NCBI RefSeq assembly: GCF_024643205.1
Contig: NZ_JAMKQJ010000015.1
Span: forward strand, 62,001-126,000
Length of the DNA stretch: 64,000 nucleotides
Origin: Parapedobacter tibetensis
GTDB taxonomy: Bacteria; Bacteroidota; Bacteroidia; Sphingobacteriales; Sphingobacteriaceae
Reading direction: 5' to 3'
Shown here in pieces: positions 9,285-17,560 of the stretch. The first letter of the stretch is position 1, and each line of letters starts with the position of its first letter. Under the pieces are notes generated by a model, which saw only the letters and a program-made list of their open reading frames with translations, was not told where the DNA came from and ran no database searches. The translations under genes and the position numbers were made by a program.

Positions 9285-9475
9285 TCCCCTTCGGGAACAC
9301 CAAAAAGGCCTTAATTGGCCTTTTTTCGTTATATCGTTGTCGGTTTCGTTGTCGGTTTGAATATAGAAGGTCAATTTTGGCAATAATTCCGTACCTTTGA
9401 ATCGTAGCCGTGAGGCTGTAAATTTTAACCGAAAAAAGATAACCCTCAAGATTTCTGTCTGGGGGTTATTTTCTT
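9285..9475 (+). repeat. Left copy of a diverged direct repeat
   Basis: Shares several long identical words with 19424-19595: CTTCGGGAACAC, AAAAAGGCCTT, TGGCCTTTTTTCGTTATATCG, TTGTCGGTTT, TAGCCGTGAGGCTGTA and ATTTTAACC, in the same order and orientation. It begins with a piece that looks like a tRNA 3' end running into a hairpin (AAAAAGGCC...GGCCTTTTTT, 9303-9327). In this copy the word CGTTGTCGGTTT is present twice in tandem. The two copies bracket about 10 kb of accessory genes, as attachment sites of an integrated element would. Confidence 0.65.
9400..9475 (+). ncRNA. Candidate small RNA, copy 1
   Basis: A -7-like box TACCTTTG (9392-9399) is followed by a stem AGCC/GGCT capped by a GTGA tetraloop (9406-9417), a single-stranded linker ATTTTAACC, and a terminator hairpin (arms 9439-9445 and 9463-9469, ATAACCC/GGGTTAT) with a T-rich tail. 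The second copy at 19526 keeps the tetraloop stem and linker exactly, while its terminator differs in sequence but keeps the pairing. That pattern suggests a transcribed RNA. No well-placed -33 box was found. Function unknown. Confidence 0.4.
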
Positions 9476-9484
9476 TATAACGGT

Positions 9485-9877
9485 TTATACAGTGAGATTT
9501 ACTGTACTTAAGGATTCCTGCTCTCTCTCTTCCTTATAGTCATTCAGTATTGACCGCAATTCGTCGTTATTTATGTTTTCTCGAGCGTACTTACCAGTCT
9601 TAGGAAATACGTAAAGAAATGTAACAACAAACGTCTTCGAATTTGCAACCAGTATTAGTCTAAACCCGGCACTCTTTCCTTTAATACCATCAGAAACTCT
9701 TACCTTAATAATCTTTGCTACCCCGGAATTCTGTATGACGTAACTTTTATTGAATACGTCCTCAAATGTTAAGCCTCTAAATTCGCGTTTAATGCATTCT
9801 TCGATTTCAGGATATGGCTTTTTAAGTTTTTTGACAGCAGCTCGATACGAAGAAGTAGCGTTACAGGCAAAAGACAC
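9485..9877 (-). CDS. RelE/ParE-superfamily toxin-like protein
   Basis: A 130-residue protein with the small alpha/beta layout of mRNA-interferase toxins: two N-terminal helices (SYRAAVKKLKKPYPEIEECIK), then a beta-sheet core with KIIKVRV, KGKSAGFRLILVA and TFVVTFLYVFPKTGK. The GKSAGFRL and FLYVFPK segments are the usual RelE/HigB landmarks (Arg before the core strand, aromatic-Lys near the end). It follows a coiled-coil-rich gene by 12 bases on the same strand, the arrangement of a toxin-antitoxin pair. The toxin role is inferred from fold-like motifs only. Confidence 0.65.
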   Translation of the reverse strand: MSFACNATSSYRAAVKKLKKPYPEIEECIKREFRGLTFEDVFNKSYVIQNSGVAKIIKVRVSDGIKGKSAGFRLILVANSKTFVVTFLYVFPKTGKYARENINNDELRSILNDYKEEREQESLSTVNLTV

Positions 9878-9889
9878 TATTAGGCAAGG

Positions 9890-10339
9890 TTAATTATCGA
9901 AAAAGTCATCGGAAACAACTTTATTTCCAGAAATGACATAATTGTTTAAATCGCTTATGTACTCGTTGAGTTGGGAGTTTTCAACCTCCAGTTGGTCTAT
10001 ACATCCCTTAAAGGAGTTAAATATCAATTTGTTGTTTCGTACTTTTCCAATGAATGTAGTAAGGGAACTGTGCAACAATTGCATTATAGGCTTAATATCT
10101 TCGGCAATTTCCTTGCTACGAGGAAAGTGATTTTCCATGTCATCGTTGGTTTTCGCTATCAAGGTAATCAGCTTTTTAAGCTCCTGTGTCTCCCTGGAAA
10201 TCATATCGAGGTGTTCATCGGAGCCAATAATTATCTCTTGAAGAGGTTTCTTATTAAATTCCTCACTGAGGTCATAAGCCTTCCTTACTTTGCGCTTTGC
10301 TGATTTTTCCCCAGAATTCTTATTGTTCGTCGCTATCAT
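9890..10339 (-). CDS. Hypothetical coiled-coil protein, candidate antitoxin
   Basis: A 149-residue soluble protein with a basic N-terminus (GEKSAKRKVRKAYDL) and long helices with heptad-like spacing (residues about 40-130, for example DQLEVENSQLNEYISDL). I do not recognise the family. Its position 12 bases upstream of the RelE-like gene suggests it is the antitoxin or a partner; it has no clear helix-turn-helix of the HigA type. A long AT-rich region with promoter-like sequence lies upstream. Confidence 0.6.
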   Translation of the reverse strand: MIATNNKNSGEKSAKRKVRKAYDLSEEFNKKPLQEIIIGSDEHLDMISRETQELKKLITLIAKTNDDMENHFPRSKEIAEDIKPIMQLLHSSLTTFIGKVRNNKLIFNSFKGCIDQLEVENSQLNEYISDLNNYVISGNKVVSDDFFDN

Positions 10340-10739
10340 AAAACCGATGTTTTTAAACTTTTGAGTAAGCGGTCACTCATTTTTATTGTAAAAAAAACAG
10401 CTTTAAATCTTTGTTTTCAATCCTATTCTCACAAATATTAGAAAATTTTTCTTAAAATTGGTTAAAAATATTTTCACAAATACTTTGCCAATAAATACGC
10501 CCATTAAACTGGTTGCCAACCACAGATTTTAAAAATTTGGCTATTTTTAATACATACAATTGATTAACTATCCCTAAACGACCCCTCACTATCAGGAACC
10601 CAACAAAGCTTTTACAGCCAGCTATATCCAATAATAACTAAACATCGGACGGTAGCTTTAATGACAAAATAATGACAATTTATTTAGCCTTACAATGGTG
10701 TTTCTCCATAATTCAAGGTTTATCCAAAATTGAACGGAT
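10340..10739. other. AT-rich intergenic region
   Basis: About 400 bases, strongly AT-rich and without a plausible gene on either strand. The right part, next to the hairpin-free 10440-10560 segment, probably holds the promoter of the coiled-coil/RelE pair. Direct repeats AATGACAAAATAATGACA occur near 10660. Nothing else is recognised. Confidence 0.4.
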
Positions 10740-11024
10740 CTAAACCACACCTTTCTCCTCAAGGATTTCTAAATAACGTTCTTTGCTCAAAGGGCAATTC
10801 ACCAGATCCATAAATTCTTTCTTGGAGAGTTTACATTGTACTGCCATTTGGGTAATCAATGGCAGGCCCAAATCTTTTTTACTGCCATGACTAAGCTTTG
10901 TGTAAAAATGGATTTTTCCGTCATGTTCAAACTCAAGATACTTGTGATCATCGCTTTTTGAAAACGAGTCAGAAAAGCCCTTCTTTTTTAGGCTTTGGTA
11001 GGCTTTCTTTCCATTAGCAACCAT
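10740..11024 (-). CDS. HicA-like small toxin candidate
   Basis: A 94-residue protein built like HicA/YcfA proteins: N-terminal helix (GKKAYQSLKKKGF), then two strands with DDHKYLEFEHDGKIHFYTKLSHGSK, where the SHGSK segment is in the place of the catalytic Gly-Ser-His region, then two helices ending in NCPLSKERYLEILEEKG. HicA proteins are double-stranded-RNA-binding-fold ribonucleases. Its ATG overlaps the stop of the upstream gene by one base (TAATG), so the two are translationally coupled. It is longer than classic HicA (about 60-80 residues). Confidence 0.6.
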   Translation of the reverse strand: MVANGKKAYQSLKKKGFSDSFSKSDDHKYLEFEHDGKIHFYTKLSHGSKKDLGLPLITQMAVQCKLSKKEFMDLVNCPLSKERYLEILEEKGVV

Positions 11025-11956
11025 TATTCGTTATTCTTTTCCTTTACGGTTAGGTTTAAAATATTCTTTATGGCCAAGAGCCTCAATGATAATTTAGATT
11101 CATTAATCCCGTTCAACCAATCATACAGATGGTCAAACTCTTCCTGAAAGCTATCCCTTGCCTCGTCTTCAGAATCTCCGGTGCCAACAAGGTCAAACAT
11201 ATCATACTTGATGATGTGAACCCCATCTTCTATTTGATAAGAACAAAGTAGATTATGATTCAAGTTATACACAACGGCGTTAAATGATATTTCACTAAAC
11301 GTGACGGATAAAGCATGTGTGTCTCCTGTATAAACTTTCTTAATTGTTGTCCTTGGCTTCTTGTCTTTCCTTTTAGTGACTTGAACGGTTGCAATTGCTG
11401 TTTCCTTTGTTGGCTCTTCGATAACATGATCGGCAACCGTCACTAAAAGATTTTTTTTGATTTTGTCTGTAAGCTTACGAACCCTATACCTGTTTTCAAA
11501 TTGCCCCTGACCTCTATAAACCCCTACGCGGACAGGAGAATTACCAAAAGAGTTTGTAAAGGCGTGCAGCTTCATGACCATGTCATTTCTCCTTTCGGCA
11601 TCGGGATACATATCCTTTATTTTTCCGAAATCACCCGAACCTGTTATCTGAAATATGCCATCGAGCTTCTCTGATAACTCTTTCCTTTGCTCATTTACAT
11701 CATGAATGGTAGGACTTATCCTTGGGGTCAGTGCAAATACTGGCACGGCACTGCTTTTGATGAAATCGGTGATTTCGATCTTGAAATTATCGTAATGGAT
11801 AAGGTCCTTTGCTGTAATATCATACTTTGCAACCGCTAAAACCAACTCCTGCAATGTTTGGGCGATATTGATGAGGTTTTCAATAGGCAAAGTTTGAAAC
11901 TTCCCTATTTCGCCTTCTACCTCTAATGATATACCTTGCTCTATATTAAGATCCAT
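11024..11956 (-). CDS. Large HicB-like antitoxin candidate with an unknown N-terminal domain
   Basis: A 310-residue protein whose C-terminal part has HicB-like features: IIKYDMFDLVGTGDSEDEAR is the strand-turn-helix seen in partly degraded RNase-H-like HicB domains (V-G-x-G-x-S-x-x-E-A). The first 200 residues contain MDLNIEQGISLEVEGEIGKF, a SSAVPVFAL segment and a basic central region (KRKDKKPRTTIKK) and belong to no family I know. Upstream and overlapping the HicA-like gene by one base, it probably neutralises that protein. Classic HicB is only about 80-140 residues, so this is an enlarged or fused form. Confidence 0.55.
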   Translation of the reverse strand: MDLNIEQGISLEVEGEIGKFQTLPIENLINIAQTLQELVLAVAKYDITAKDLIHYDNFKIEITDFIKSSAVPVFALTPRISPTIHDVNEQRKELSEKLDGIFQITGSGDFGKIKDMYPDAERRNDMVMKLHAFTNSFGNSPVRVGVYRGQGQFENRYRVRKLTDKIKKNLLVTVADHVIEEPTKETAIATVQVTKRKDKKPRTTIKKVYTGDTHALSVTFSEISFNAVVYNLNHNLLCSYQIEDGVHIIKYDMFDLVGTGDSEDEARDSFQEEFDHLYDWLNGINESKLSLRLLAIKNILNLTVKEKNNE

Positions 11957-12005
11957 TGGTCGGTTGCATAACTACGTTGCAAACATAATCAAATACTTTC
12001 CAAAC

Positions 12006-12088
12006 AGAAAGCCCCGCGCCGGGGAGACGCAGGGCTTTCTAACTAACCAATTATAAACTAAATTATGAAAAGACTATTCTACGCCTAA
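12006..12088 (+). other. Leader hairpin and aborted start resembling a SusC leader
   Basis: A GC-rich hairpin (arms 12006-12014 and 12032-12040, AGAAAGCCC/GGGCTTTCT) is followed by AACTAACCAATTATAAACT and ATG at 12065. This order, attenuator-like hairpin then AACTAACCAA...ATGAAAA, is typical of the leaders of sphingobacterial SusC genes. Here the reading frame stops after seven codons, so only the leader survives, directly before a BCCT transporter remnant. Confidence 0.4.
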
Positions 12089-12167
12089 AGATGACCAAAC
12101 GCCATGCCGTACTAAGGCCGAAACCGTTAAGAATTGTTAAACCTCAACGCAAATAACCCCGATGTAG

Positions 12168-12326
12168 AACCGAGGTGGCCCGCTGGTAGTACAGGCACTT
12201 TGTAACATATTCAATAAAACCGCCGTCATCATCGCGGGACTGCCTTTTGCGGTGATTATTTTGCTCATGTGCTACAGTCTGCACAAAGGGCTGCGTGAGG
12301 AATATCGTAAAAAGAAAACGATATAG
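12168..12326 (+). pseudogene. C-terminal remnant of a BCCT-family transporter
   Basis: The frame from 12168 to the TAG at 12324-12326 encodes a clear BCCT end: LVVQALCNIFNKTAVIIAGL and PFAVIILLMCYSLHKGLREE, the last transmembrane helix and cytosolic tail of betaine/choline/carnitine transporters. An in-frame TAG lies at 12165-12167, so the other ~450 residues are gone. It is an isolated relic between the SusC-like leader and the SusD stop. Confidence 0.75.
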
Positions 12327-12337
12327 GAAAACGTACA

Positions 12338-14059
12338 TCAATACCCTTGGTTCTGCACCAGATAGCCCTGCACATTAGATGCCCCGTCGATGGCCGATTG
12401 CGGAATCGGGAACAGACGATGGTTTACATCGGTGTCGGTCTTTTCGGTCCAAGAGTCTTCGTAATGGCCGAATCGGATCATGTCCGTCCGTCTGGACATC
12501 TCCCAGTAGAACTCAAAACCACGTTCGCGATACATGATATCCAAGTCGATGGCGTTAAGCGCTGCGGGAATCGGCGCCCGGGCCGTTCTGGAGGTCCGCA
12601 CCGTGTTGACATCGGCCAGCGCGCCAGCGTTGTCGCCGTTCCGCAGTTTCGCTTCTGCACGCATCTGGTAAATTTCGGCGTAGCGCAGGAGGACAAGGTC
12701 CACACTGCTGGCGTTATTGCCGTCCGGTGAGGTGTGGCTGAACTGGTATTTCGAAACCCGGTAACCGCTCGCATACCCGTTGTTGGCGGTGAAGTCGATA
12801 TCCAGGGTATGGTCTACATAATATTCCATGTTGGCTTCCCTTCTTTCGCCGACGGCGTAAATCCGATACCCGCCATCGCAGCGGTAGAAATTGCCTGCTG
12901 CGTCTTTGCGGGGCCCCCATGGTGTACCCCGCAGAATTCCCCGGTCAATCTCGAAATCCTCGGCCGCCACACAGATGTAGCGCTCCTGGTCGTTTTGCGG
13001 GGTAAATCCGGCAAGGTCTTCAAACGCCTCGGGAACATTGACATTTTTCTGATAGAACCTCGCATCCGCATCGGCAGGATCGGTATCGCCGTAGGCATCT
13101 ACCCAGGTTTGATAAAATTCCGGAGTGATCGCCGGACCGTCGGTGCCGTCGGCGTTCGGAAATTCAGGCCGCGGGAACAACGAGCCGGACATGGACCAGT
13201 AGGCCCAGCGGCTATGGTCGTTTCGCAGGACACCGCGCAAGTCCAAGGCAAAGATCAATTCCGGATTGTCGTGGTTATTATCGTTGAACAGGTCGAAGTA
13301 TTCAGGCGACAGGGAGAAAGCGCCGGAATTGATGATGTTGTCGGTGTATGCAATGACCCGGTTCATGTCTTCCGTGGTGAAGTTCGGCGTTCCGTATGGA
13401 TCGCGGTAAACCGCGGCATTTAAGTGCAATTTAGCCAAAAACCCCCAAACAGCGGCCTGTGTCATTCTGCCCGGACCCCGGTCGGTATTGATCACATCCA
13501 CTACCGACAGAAATTCACTGTCGATATAGTCAATGGCTTCCTGCCCGCGCAGGACTTCCGACGTCTCCGCCGCCGATTCTTTTTTGAAAACAAGTCCCCA
13601 GCTATCCAGCATCAGCATGTTCAAATACGCGCGCAACGCCTTCATCTCATAAAGCGCCGCGGCTGCTTCCGCATTTGTTTCCACCAAGGGCTTCAGCGCT
13701 TCGATGGCTGTTAATGTTCGGGAGATATTGGTGGTCAGGTAGTTCCAGGAATCCCTTACCAGCGCGTTGCTGGGCGTCATATTATGCGTATGCGCATCGA
13801 GATACATGCCACCGTCATACCACTGGTCACCGCCCCGGGCCGGCAAAATCGCCTCATCCGAAGGGATCAGCTGAAGGCCAAAGTACCGGGTATGCCGGAA
13901 GGTGGAAGGAAGCATTCCATAGGCCGGTGCGATCGCACCGCTGATGGCCTCCGCCTGTCCGCTGCCGGTCAGCGACTCGTCCAGCACCTGCTCTTCCAGA
14001 TCGGTACAGCTCCAGCTTAATGAAAGGGTCAATAGACCTATCGTGATTTTATTTTTCAT
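12338..14059 (-). CDS. SusD/RagB family nutrient-binding outer membrane lipoprotein
   Basis: A 573-residue lipoprotein (signal MKNKITIGLLTLSL, lipobox LSWSC) with SusD features: N-terminal TPR-like helices (AALYEMKALRAYLNMLMLDS), YAEIYQMRAEAKLRNGD, and the C-terminal ERGFEFYWEMSRRTDMIRFG signature. The in-frame ATG at 14065 is also possible. It follows the SusC gene by 10 bases on the same strand and forms the surface lid of that transporter. The pair has a higher GC content than the surrounding toxin-antitoxin genes, which suggests a separate origin within the accessory region. The substrate is unknown; no glycoside hydrolase or sulfatase is attached. Confidence 0.93.
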   Translation of the reverse strand: MKNKITIGLLTLSLSWSCTDLEEQVLDESLTGSGQAEAISGAIAPAYGMLPSTFRHTRYFGLQLIPSDEAILPARGGDQWYDGGMYLDAHTHNMTPSNALVRDSWNYLTTNISRTLTAIEALKPLVETNAEAAAALYEMKALRAYLNMLMLDSWGLVFKKESAAETSEVLRGQEAIDYIDSEFLSVVDVINTDRGPGRMTQAAVWGFLAKLHLNAAVYRDPYGTPNFTTEDMNRVIAYTDNIINSGAFSLSPEYFDLFNDNNHDNPELIFALDLRGVLRNDHSRWAYWSMSGSLFPRPEFPNADGTDGPAITPEFYQTWVDAYGDTDPADADARFYQKNVNVPEAFEDLAGFTPQNDQERYICVAAEDFEIDRGILRGTPWGPRKDAAGNFYRCDGGYRIYAVGERREANMEYYVDHTLDIDFTANNGYASGYRVSKYQFSHTSPDGNNASSVDLVLLRYAEIYQMRAEAKLRNGDNAGALADVNTVRTSRTARAPIPAALNAIDLDIMYRERGFEFYWEMSRRTDMIRFGHYEDSWTEKTDTDVNHRLFPIPQSAIDGASNVQGYLVQNQGY

Positions 14060-14069
14060 GTCCATGGTA

Positions 14070-17000
14070 TTAGAATGATACGTTTACACTGAATACAAAC
14101 GTCCGGACCTTTGGATAAGTAAAGTAGTCGATGCCAAAAGTCTGGATTCCACCCGACGTGACACCCGTGTTCAATTCGGGGTCAAAACCGCTGTAGTCGG
14201 TCAGGACAAACAGGTTTTGGCCGGTTACGCCGAATCGGATGCGCTGCACTTTGCCCGCCAGGCCGATTGCCGCCGGATTCAGATTATACCCCAACGTGGC
14301 ATTGTTCAGCCGGAGGAAATCCCCATTTTCGAGGTACCGCGTAGACACCTCATTGGTATTGTTGATTACTTCCGCCGGGTACTCAATCGCCTTATCGGTC
14401 GTGTTGAACGACAACGCCAGGTTTCCTTTGGTGAAATTCGACATGGCCGTGTGGTTGTATAGCTGGTTACCCACCACACCGTTGAAATTCAGGCCCAGGT
14501 CGAAATTCCTGTAAAAGAAATTCAGGTGGAATGCATAGATGGCATCCGGCAGGGCGCTGCCAACAACAGCCCGGTCGTTATCCAGAATCTGTCCGTCGCC
14601 ATTCACGTCCCTGAATTGGCTGAACCCGGCCTCATCGATACCGATAAACTCCCGCATATAGAAAGCGCCGATGGGTGCGCCGTTGATGTACCCGTTTATG
14701 GTAGAGCCGGTTTGTCCGGCGCCCTGGGCCGCTCCGGTGGTCAATACCGCATACGGGGAGTTGACGACCTCATTTTTGGTGAAGGATATGTTACCGCCCA
14801 CGTTATAGCCGAATGCGTGCGCTGCCCGGTCGCTCGTGTATTCCAGCGCTACTTCCACGCCGCGGTTTTTGATTTCCATACCGGGGATATTGGTCCAGTA
14901 AGTGGTGGTAGGCTGTATGGGATCGGCGGGAACCACCTCCAACAGGACGTTTCCCGATATTTTATTGAAATAGTCCACCGTACCGGTCAACCGGTGGTTA
15001 AGCAGACTGAAATCTACGCCCACGTCGGTCTGTGTGGAAACTTCCCACTGGATATCGGGATTGGCCAGGCGCGTGTACACAATGCCGTACGGATAGTCTT
15101 CCAAGCTGCTTACACCTTCATCGAGGGGATAGGTGTCGTCGTCCGCCCGGCTATCAATGTAACTGGCCTGCGTGACCTTGGACGGAATTTCCTGATTTCC
15201 CGTCCGCCCCCAACTGGCCCTGATCTTCAGCTCGTCAAAAGGGGAATTTTGCATGAAGTCTTCCCTGCCGATATTCCAGCCTGCTGACACCGAAGGGAAA
15301 TAGCCGTATTTATTGTTTCCGCCGAACTTTGACGAGCCGTCGGCGCGCATCGTGGCGGTCAGTAAATATTTGTCCGCATAACTGTAGTTGATCCGGCCGA
15401 AGAACGACTGCAGTTCATTTTTGATCGCCTCCGTACCGGTACCGTTCGTCAATATTCTGGTCGCCGCTTCGGTTTGGTACCGGGGCTCGATCCCGTTGGT
15501 CGGAAAACCTTCGTAAGCCCAGGTTCTCCGTTTATAGTATGTTTCCTGATACGTATGGCCCGCCAGCAACGTCCCCTGGTGGTTCCCCTCGTTCAACTCA
15601 TAGGTCAGGTAGTTTTCAACCAAGGTATTGGTATTGCCGGTATAATTCAGGTTCAACGACCCGATCTCATCTTCCCGAGCGGCATAAGGCAGGTTTTGCA
15701 CATCGCGGTCGGTCGTTGAATAATCCACACCCAGATTCAGCTTATAGGTGAGTCCCTTGATGATTTCGACCGACGGCGCAATGTTGGCCAGGATACGGTT
15801 GTTGTCGGCGTAGTCGCTGTATAGTTGTTCCCGTACCAGGGAATTGAACTGATCTCCGCTTAAGACCGGTGTGGGCTGGCCATCGGTATACGCCGGAAAG
15901 GTGGGGTTTGAGCGCACCATGTCCGACACGATCGTGGTGATCAACGGCCTTTCATTTTCAGTCCGTACGCCCGCCAAATTCAGCGACACCTTAAAGCGAT
16001 CGTTCCAGGCATTCTGCGTCAGGTTCAGACGCGCGGAATAGCGTTTCAGTGCACTGTTATTCAATATGCCCTCCTGGTCATCCACCCCGGCCGATCCGAA
16101 ATAAGAGAACCGGTCAGTCCCCCCGTTGACGGAGAGGTTGATGTTGTTGGAAAACGCATTCCGGGTAAACTCATCTTGCCAATCCGTATTGGCGCCACCG
16201 TCGCGTAAGGTGCCGCCGACCGCGGCGACCTGCGAACGGAATTCGTCGGCGCCGAATACATTCAGTTTTTTCGCCAGCGAAGAGACGGAAGCCGAACCGG
16301 ACACGTTCACCTGCGTGATGCCGCTTTTCCCTTTTTTCGTAGTGATCACCACCACGCCATTCGCCGCACGGGCACCATAGATGGCCGCAGCGGAGGCGTC
16401 TTTCAGCACATCGATTTTTTCGATATCATTCGGGTTGATGAAGTTGAGCGGGTTTGTGGCCACGCCGGTTGCCGTATTGTCGAGGGCGAACCCATCCACG
16501 ACATAGAGCGGGGTGGTGCCGGAGCGCAGGCTGCCTACGCCACGGATGATCACATCCTGCGAAGCACCCGGCTCACCGCTGTCGATCGAAACATTCAGGC
16601 CCGCTACCTTTCCCTGTAGAAGCTGGCCGGGGTTGGTGACAATCCCCCTGTTGAAATCTTCGCTGTTTACCGAGCTGATCGATCCCGTCACGTCGGCCCT
16701 TCGCTGGTTGCCGTAACCCACCACAACGATCTCATCCAAAGCGTTGCTGGCATCGGTCAGTATGATACGAAGGTCGGTACCGGTAACCTGCACCTGCTGT
16801 TCAGCATAACCGACATACGAAACCGACAGCGTGTCGCCGGTGGACGCTTGCAAGGTAAATTCTCCGCGCTCATCAGTGGCAGTAACCCGGTCGGTAGTGT
16901 GCGACCGCACCGTTGCTCCGGCTATCGGCGTACCGTCGACGGCTGTGACCATTCCCCGGACGGTCTGCTGCACCGCGGAGCCGACCGGCAGGTTACTATT

Positions 17001-17078
17001 GTCAAAGGATATGCCGGCATGGGTAACACCGGTACACGAAAGCCATACAGCCAACGCAAGTAGTGTCTGTTTTCTCAT
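14070..17078 (-). CDS. SusC/RagA-type TonB-linked outer membrane transporter
   Basis: A complete SusC protein of 1002 residues. Order of parts: signal peptide (MRKQTLLALAVWLSCTG), carboxypeptidase-like domain (about residues 35-110, VRGMVTAVDGTPIAGATV), the linker EIVVVGYGNQRRADVTGSIS, the plug with LYVVDGF and KDASAAAIYGARAANGVV, and a long beta-barrel ending in VFSVNVSF with terminal Phe. The start at 17078 is chosen over 17105 because it begins the signal peptide. It imports a polymeric nutrient with its SusD partner downstream. No sigma/anti-sigma pair or other regulator is adjacent. Confidence 0.95.
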   Translation of the reverse strand: MRKQTLLALAVWLSCTGVTHAGISFDNSNLPVGSAVQQTVRGMVTAVDGTPIAGATVRSHTTDRVTATDERGEFTLQASTGDTLSVSYVGYAEQQVQVTGTDLRIILTDASNALDEIVVVGYGNQRRADVTGSISSVNSEDFNRGIVTNPGQLLQGKVAGLNVSIDSGEPGASQDVIIRGVGSLRSGTTPLYVVDGFALDNTATGVATNPLNFINPNDIEKIDVLKDASAAAIYGARAANGVVVITTKKGKSGITQVNVSGSASVSSLAKKLNVFGADEFRSQVAAVGGTLRDGGANTDWQDEFTRNAFSNNINLSVNGGTDRFSYFGSAGVDDQEGILNNSALKRYSARLNLTQNAWNDRFKVSLNLAGVRTENERPLITTIVSDMVRSNPTFPAYTDGQPTPVLSGDQFNSLVREQLYSDYADNNRILANIAPSVEIIKGLTYKLNLGVDYSTTDRDVQNLPYAAREDEIGSLNLNYTGNTNTLVENYLTYELNEGNHQGTLLAGHTYQETYYKRRTWAYEGFPTNGIEPRYQTEAATRILTNGTGTEAIKNELQSFFGRINYSYADKYLLTATMRADGSSKFGGNNKYGYFPSVSAGWNIGREDFMQNSPFDELKIRASWGRTGNQEIPSKVTQASYIDSRADDDTYPLDEGVSSLEDYPYGIVYTRLANPDIQWEVSTQTDVGVDFSLLNHRLTGTVDYFNKISGNVLLEVVPADPIQPTTTYWTNIPGMEIKNRGVEVALEYTSDRAAHAFGYNVGGNISFTKNEVVNSPYAVLTTGAAQGAGQTGSTINGYINGAPIGAFYMREFIGIDEAGFSQFRDVNGDGQILDNDRAVVGSALPDAIYAFHLNFFYRNFDLGLNFNGVVGNQLYNHTAMSNFTKGNLALSFNTTDKAIEYPAEVINNTNEVSTRYLENGDFLRLNNATLGYNLNPAAIGLAGKVQRIRFGVTGQNLFVLTDYSGFDPELNTGVTSGGIQTFGIDYFTYPKVRTFVFSVNVSF

Positions 17079-17234
17079 GAAGTTGGGTTGTTGTCCAATG
17101 AGCACAATATTACAGCGCCTATACCAACTTGCCGTTAAATTAAGGTTATGTTTGTCTTACCGTGGCTGACATTGCGGTAAATGCTCTAAGACGCCCGAAA
17201 ACAACAGGAAAGTTTAAAACGCAGATTTTTGGAA

Positions 17235-17259
17235 AAATATGGAATTTGATTCCATATTT
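17235..17259. promoter_or_regulatory. 25-bp palindrome, candidate operator
   Basis: Perfect inverted repeat with 11-bp arms and a 3-base centre (17235-17245, TTG, 17249-17259; core GGAATTTGATTCC). It lies 15 bases before the start of an ATPase remnant on the plus strand and about 157 bases upstream of the SusC start on the minus strand. Which gene it served is uncertain. Confidence 0.5.
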
Positions 17260-17273
17260 CCATATTATTGTAC

Positions 17274-17379
17274 ATGATTCGACGTATTGCAACAACGAAA
17301 CTCATGCAGTTGGCCACACACTTCAAGGCCATTGCCGTTGTAGACCCAAAGGCAGTCAGGCAAAACCACACTGGTGCGA
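17274..17379 (+). pseudogene. N-terminal remnant of an AAA-type ATPase with a frameshifted P-loop
   Basis: ATG at 17274 opens MIRRIATTKLMQLATHFKAI followed by AVVDPKA; then the frame slips. In the +1 frame the DNA at 17353-17379 reads QSGKTTLVR. Joined, this gives the family's standard AVVGPRQSGKTTLVR Walker A of DUF4143-type ATPases. One base is missing near 17350 and Gly has become Asp. The rest of the ~400-residue protein is absent. Confidence 0.65.
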
Positions 17380-17560
17380 ATAGGGGCTGAAATTCGGGAG
17401 GTTATGGAAAAACATGGTTCACTGATTTTTGGAGGTAATGCGATGAGTCGCGTCCGCACCGGTTCAGCCCGGTGTCCTTATGACGGAAAAGCATTACCGG
17501 AAGCTGCCTCACCTCCGTCCGCTACGGGTGTGGTTTTCCTTCTTCCCCCTGTACGTTTCC

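Noticed and set aside
12734..13423. 229-codon plus-strand frame opposite the SusD gene
   Set aside because: It is the antisense of a well-supported SusD coding region with high GC; long antisense frames are expected there.
14526..15287. 253-codon plus-strand frame opposite the SusC gene
   Set aside because: Antisense shadow of the SusC barrel; no start context or family features.
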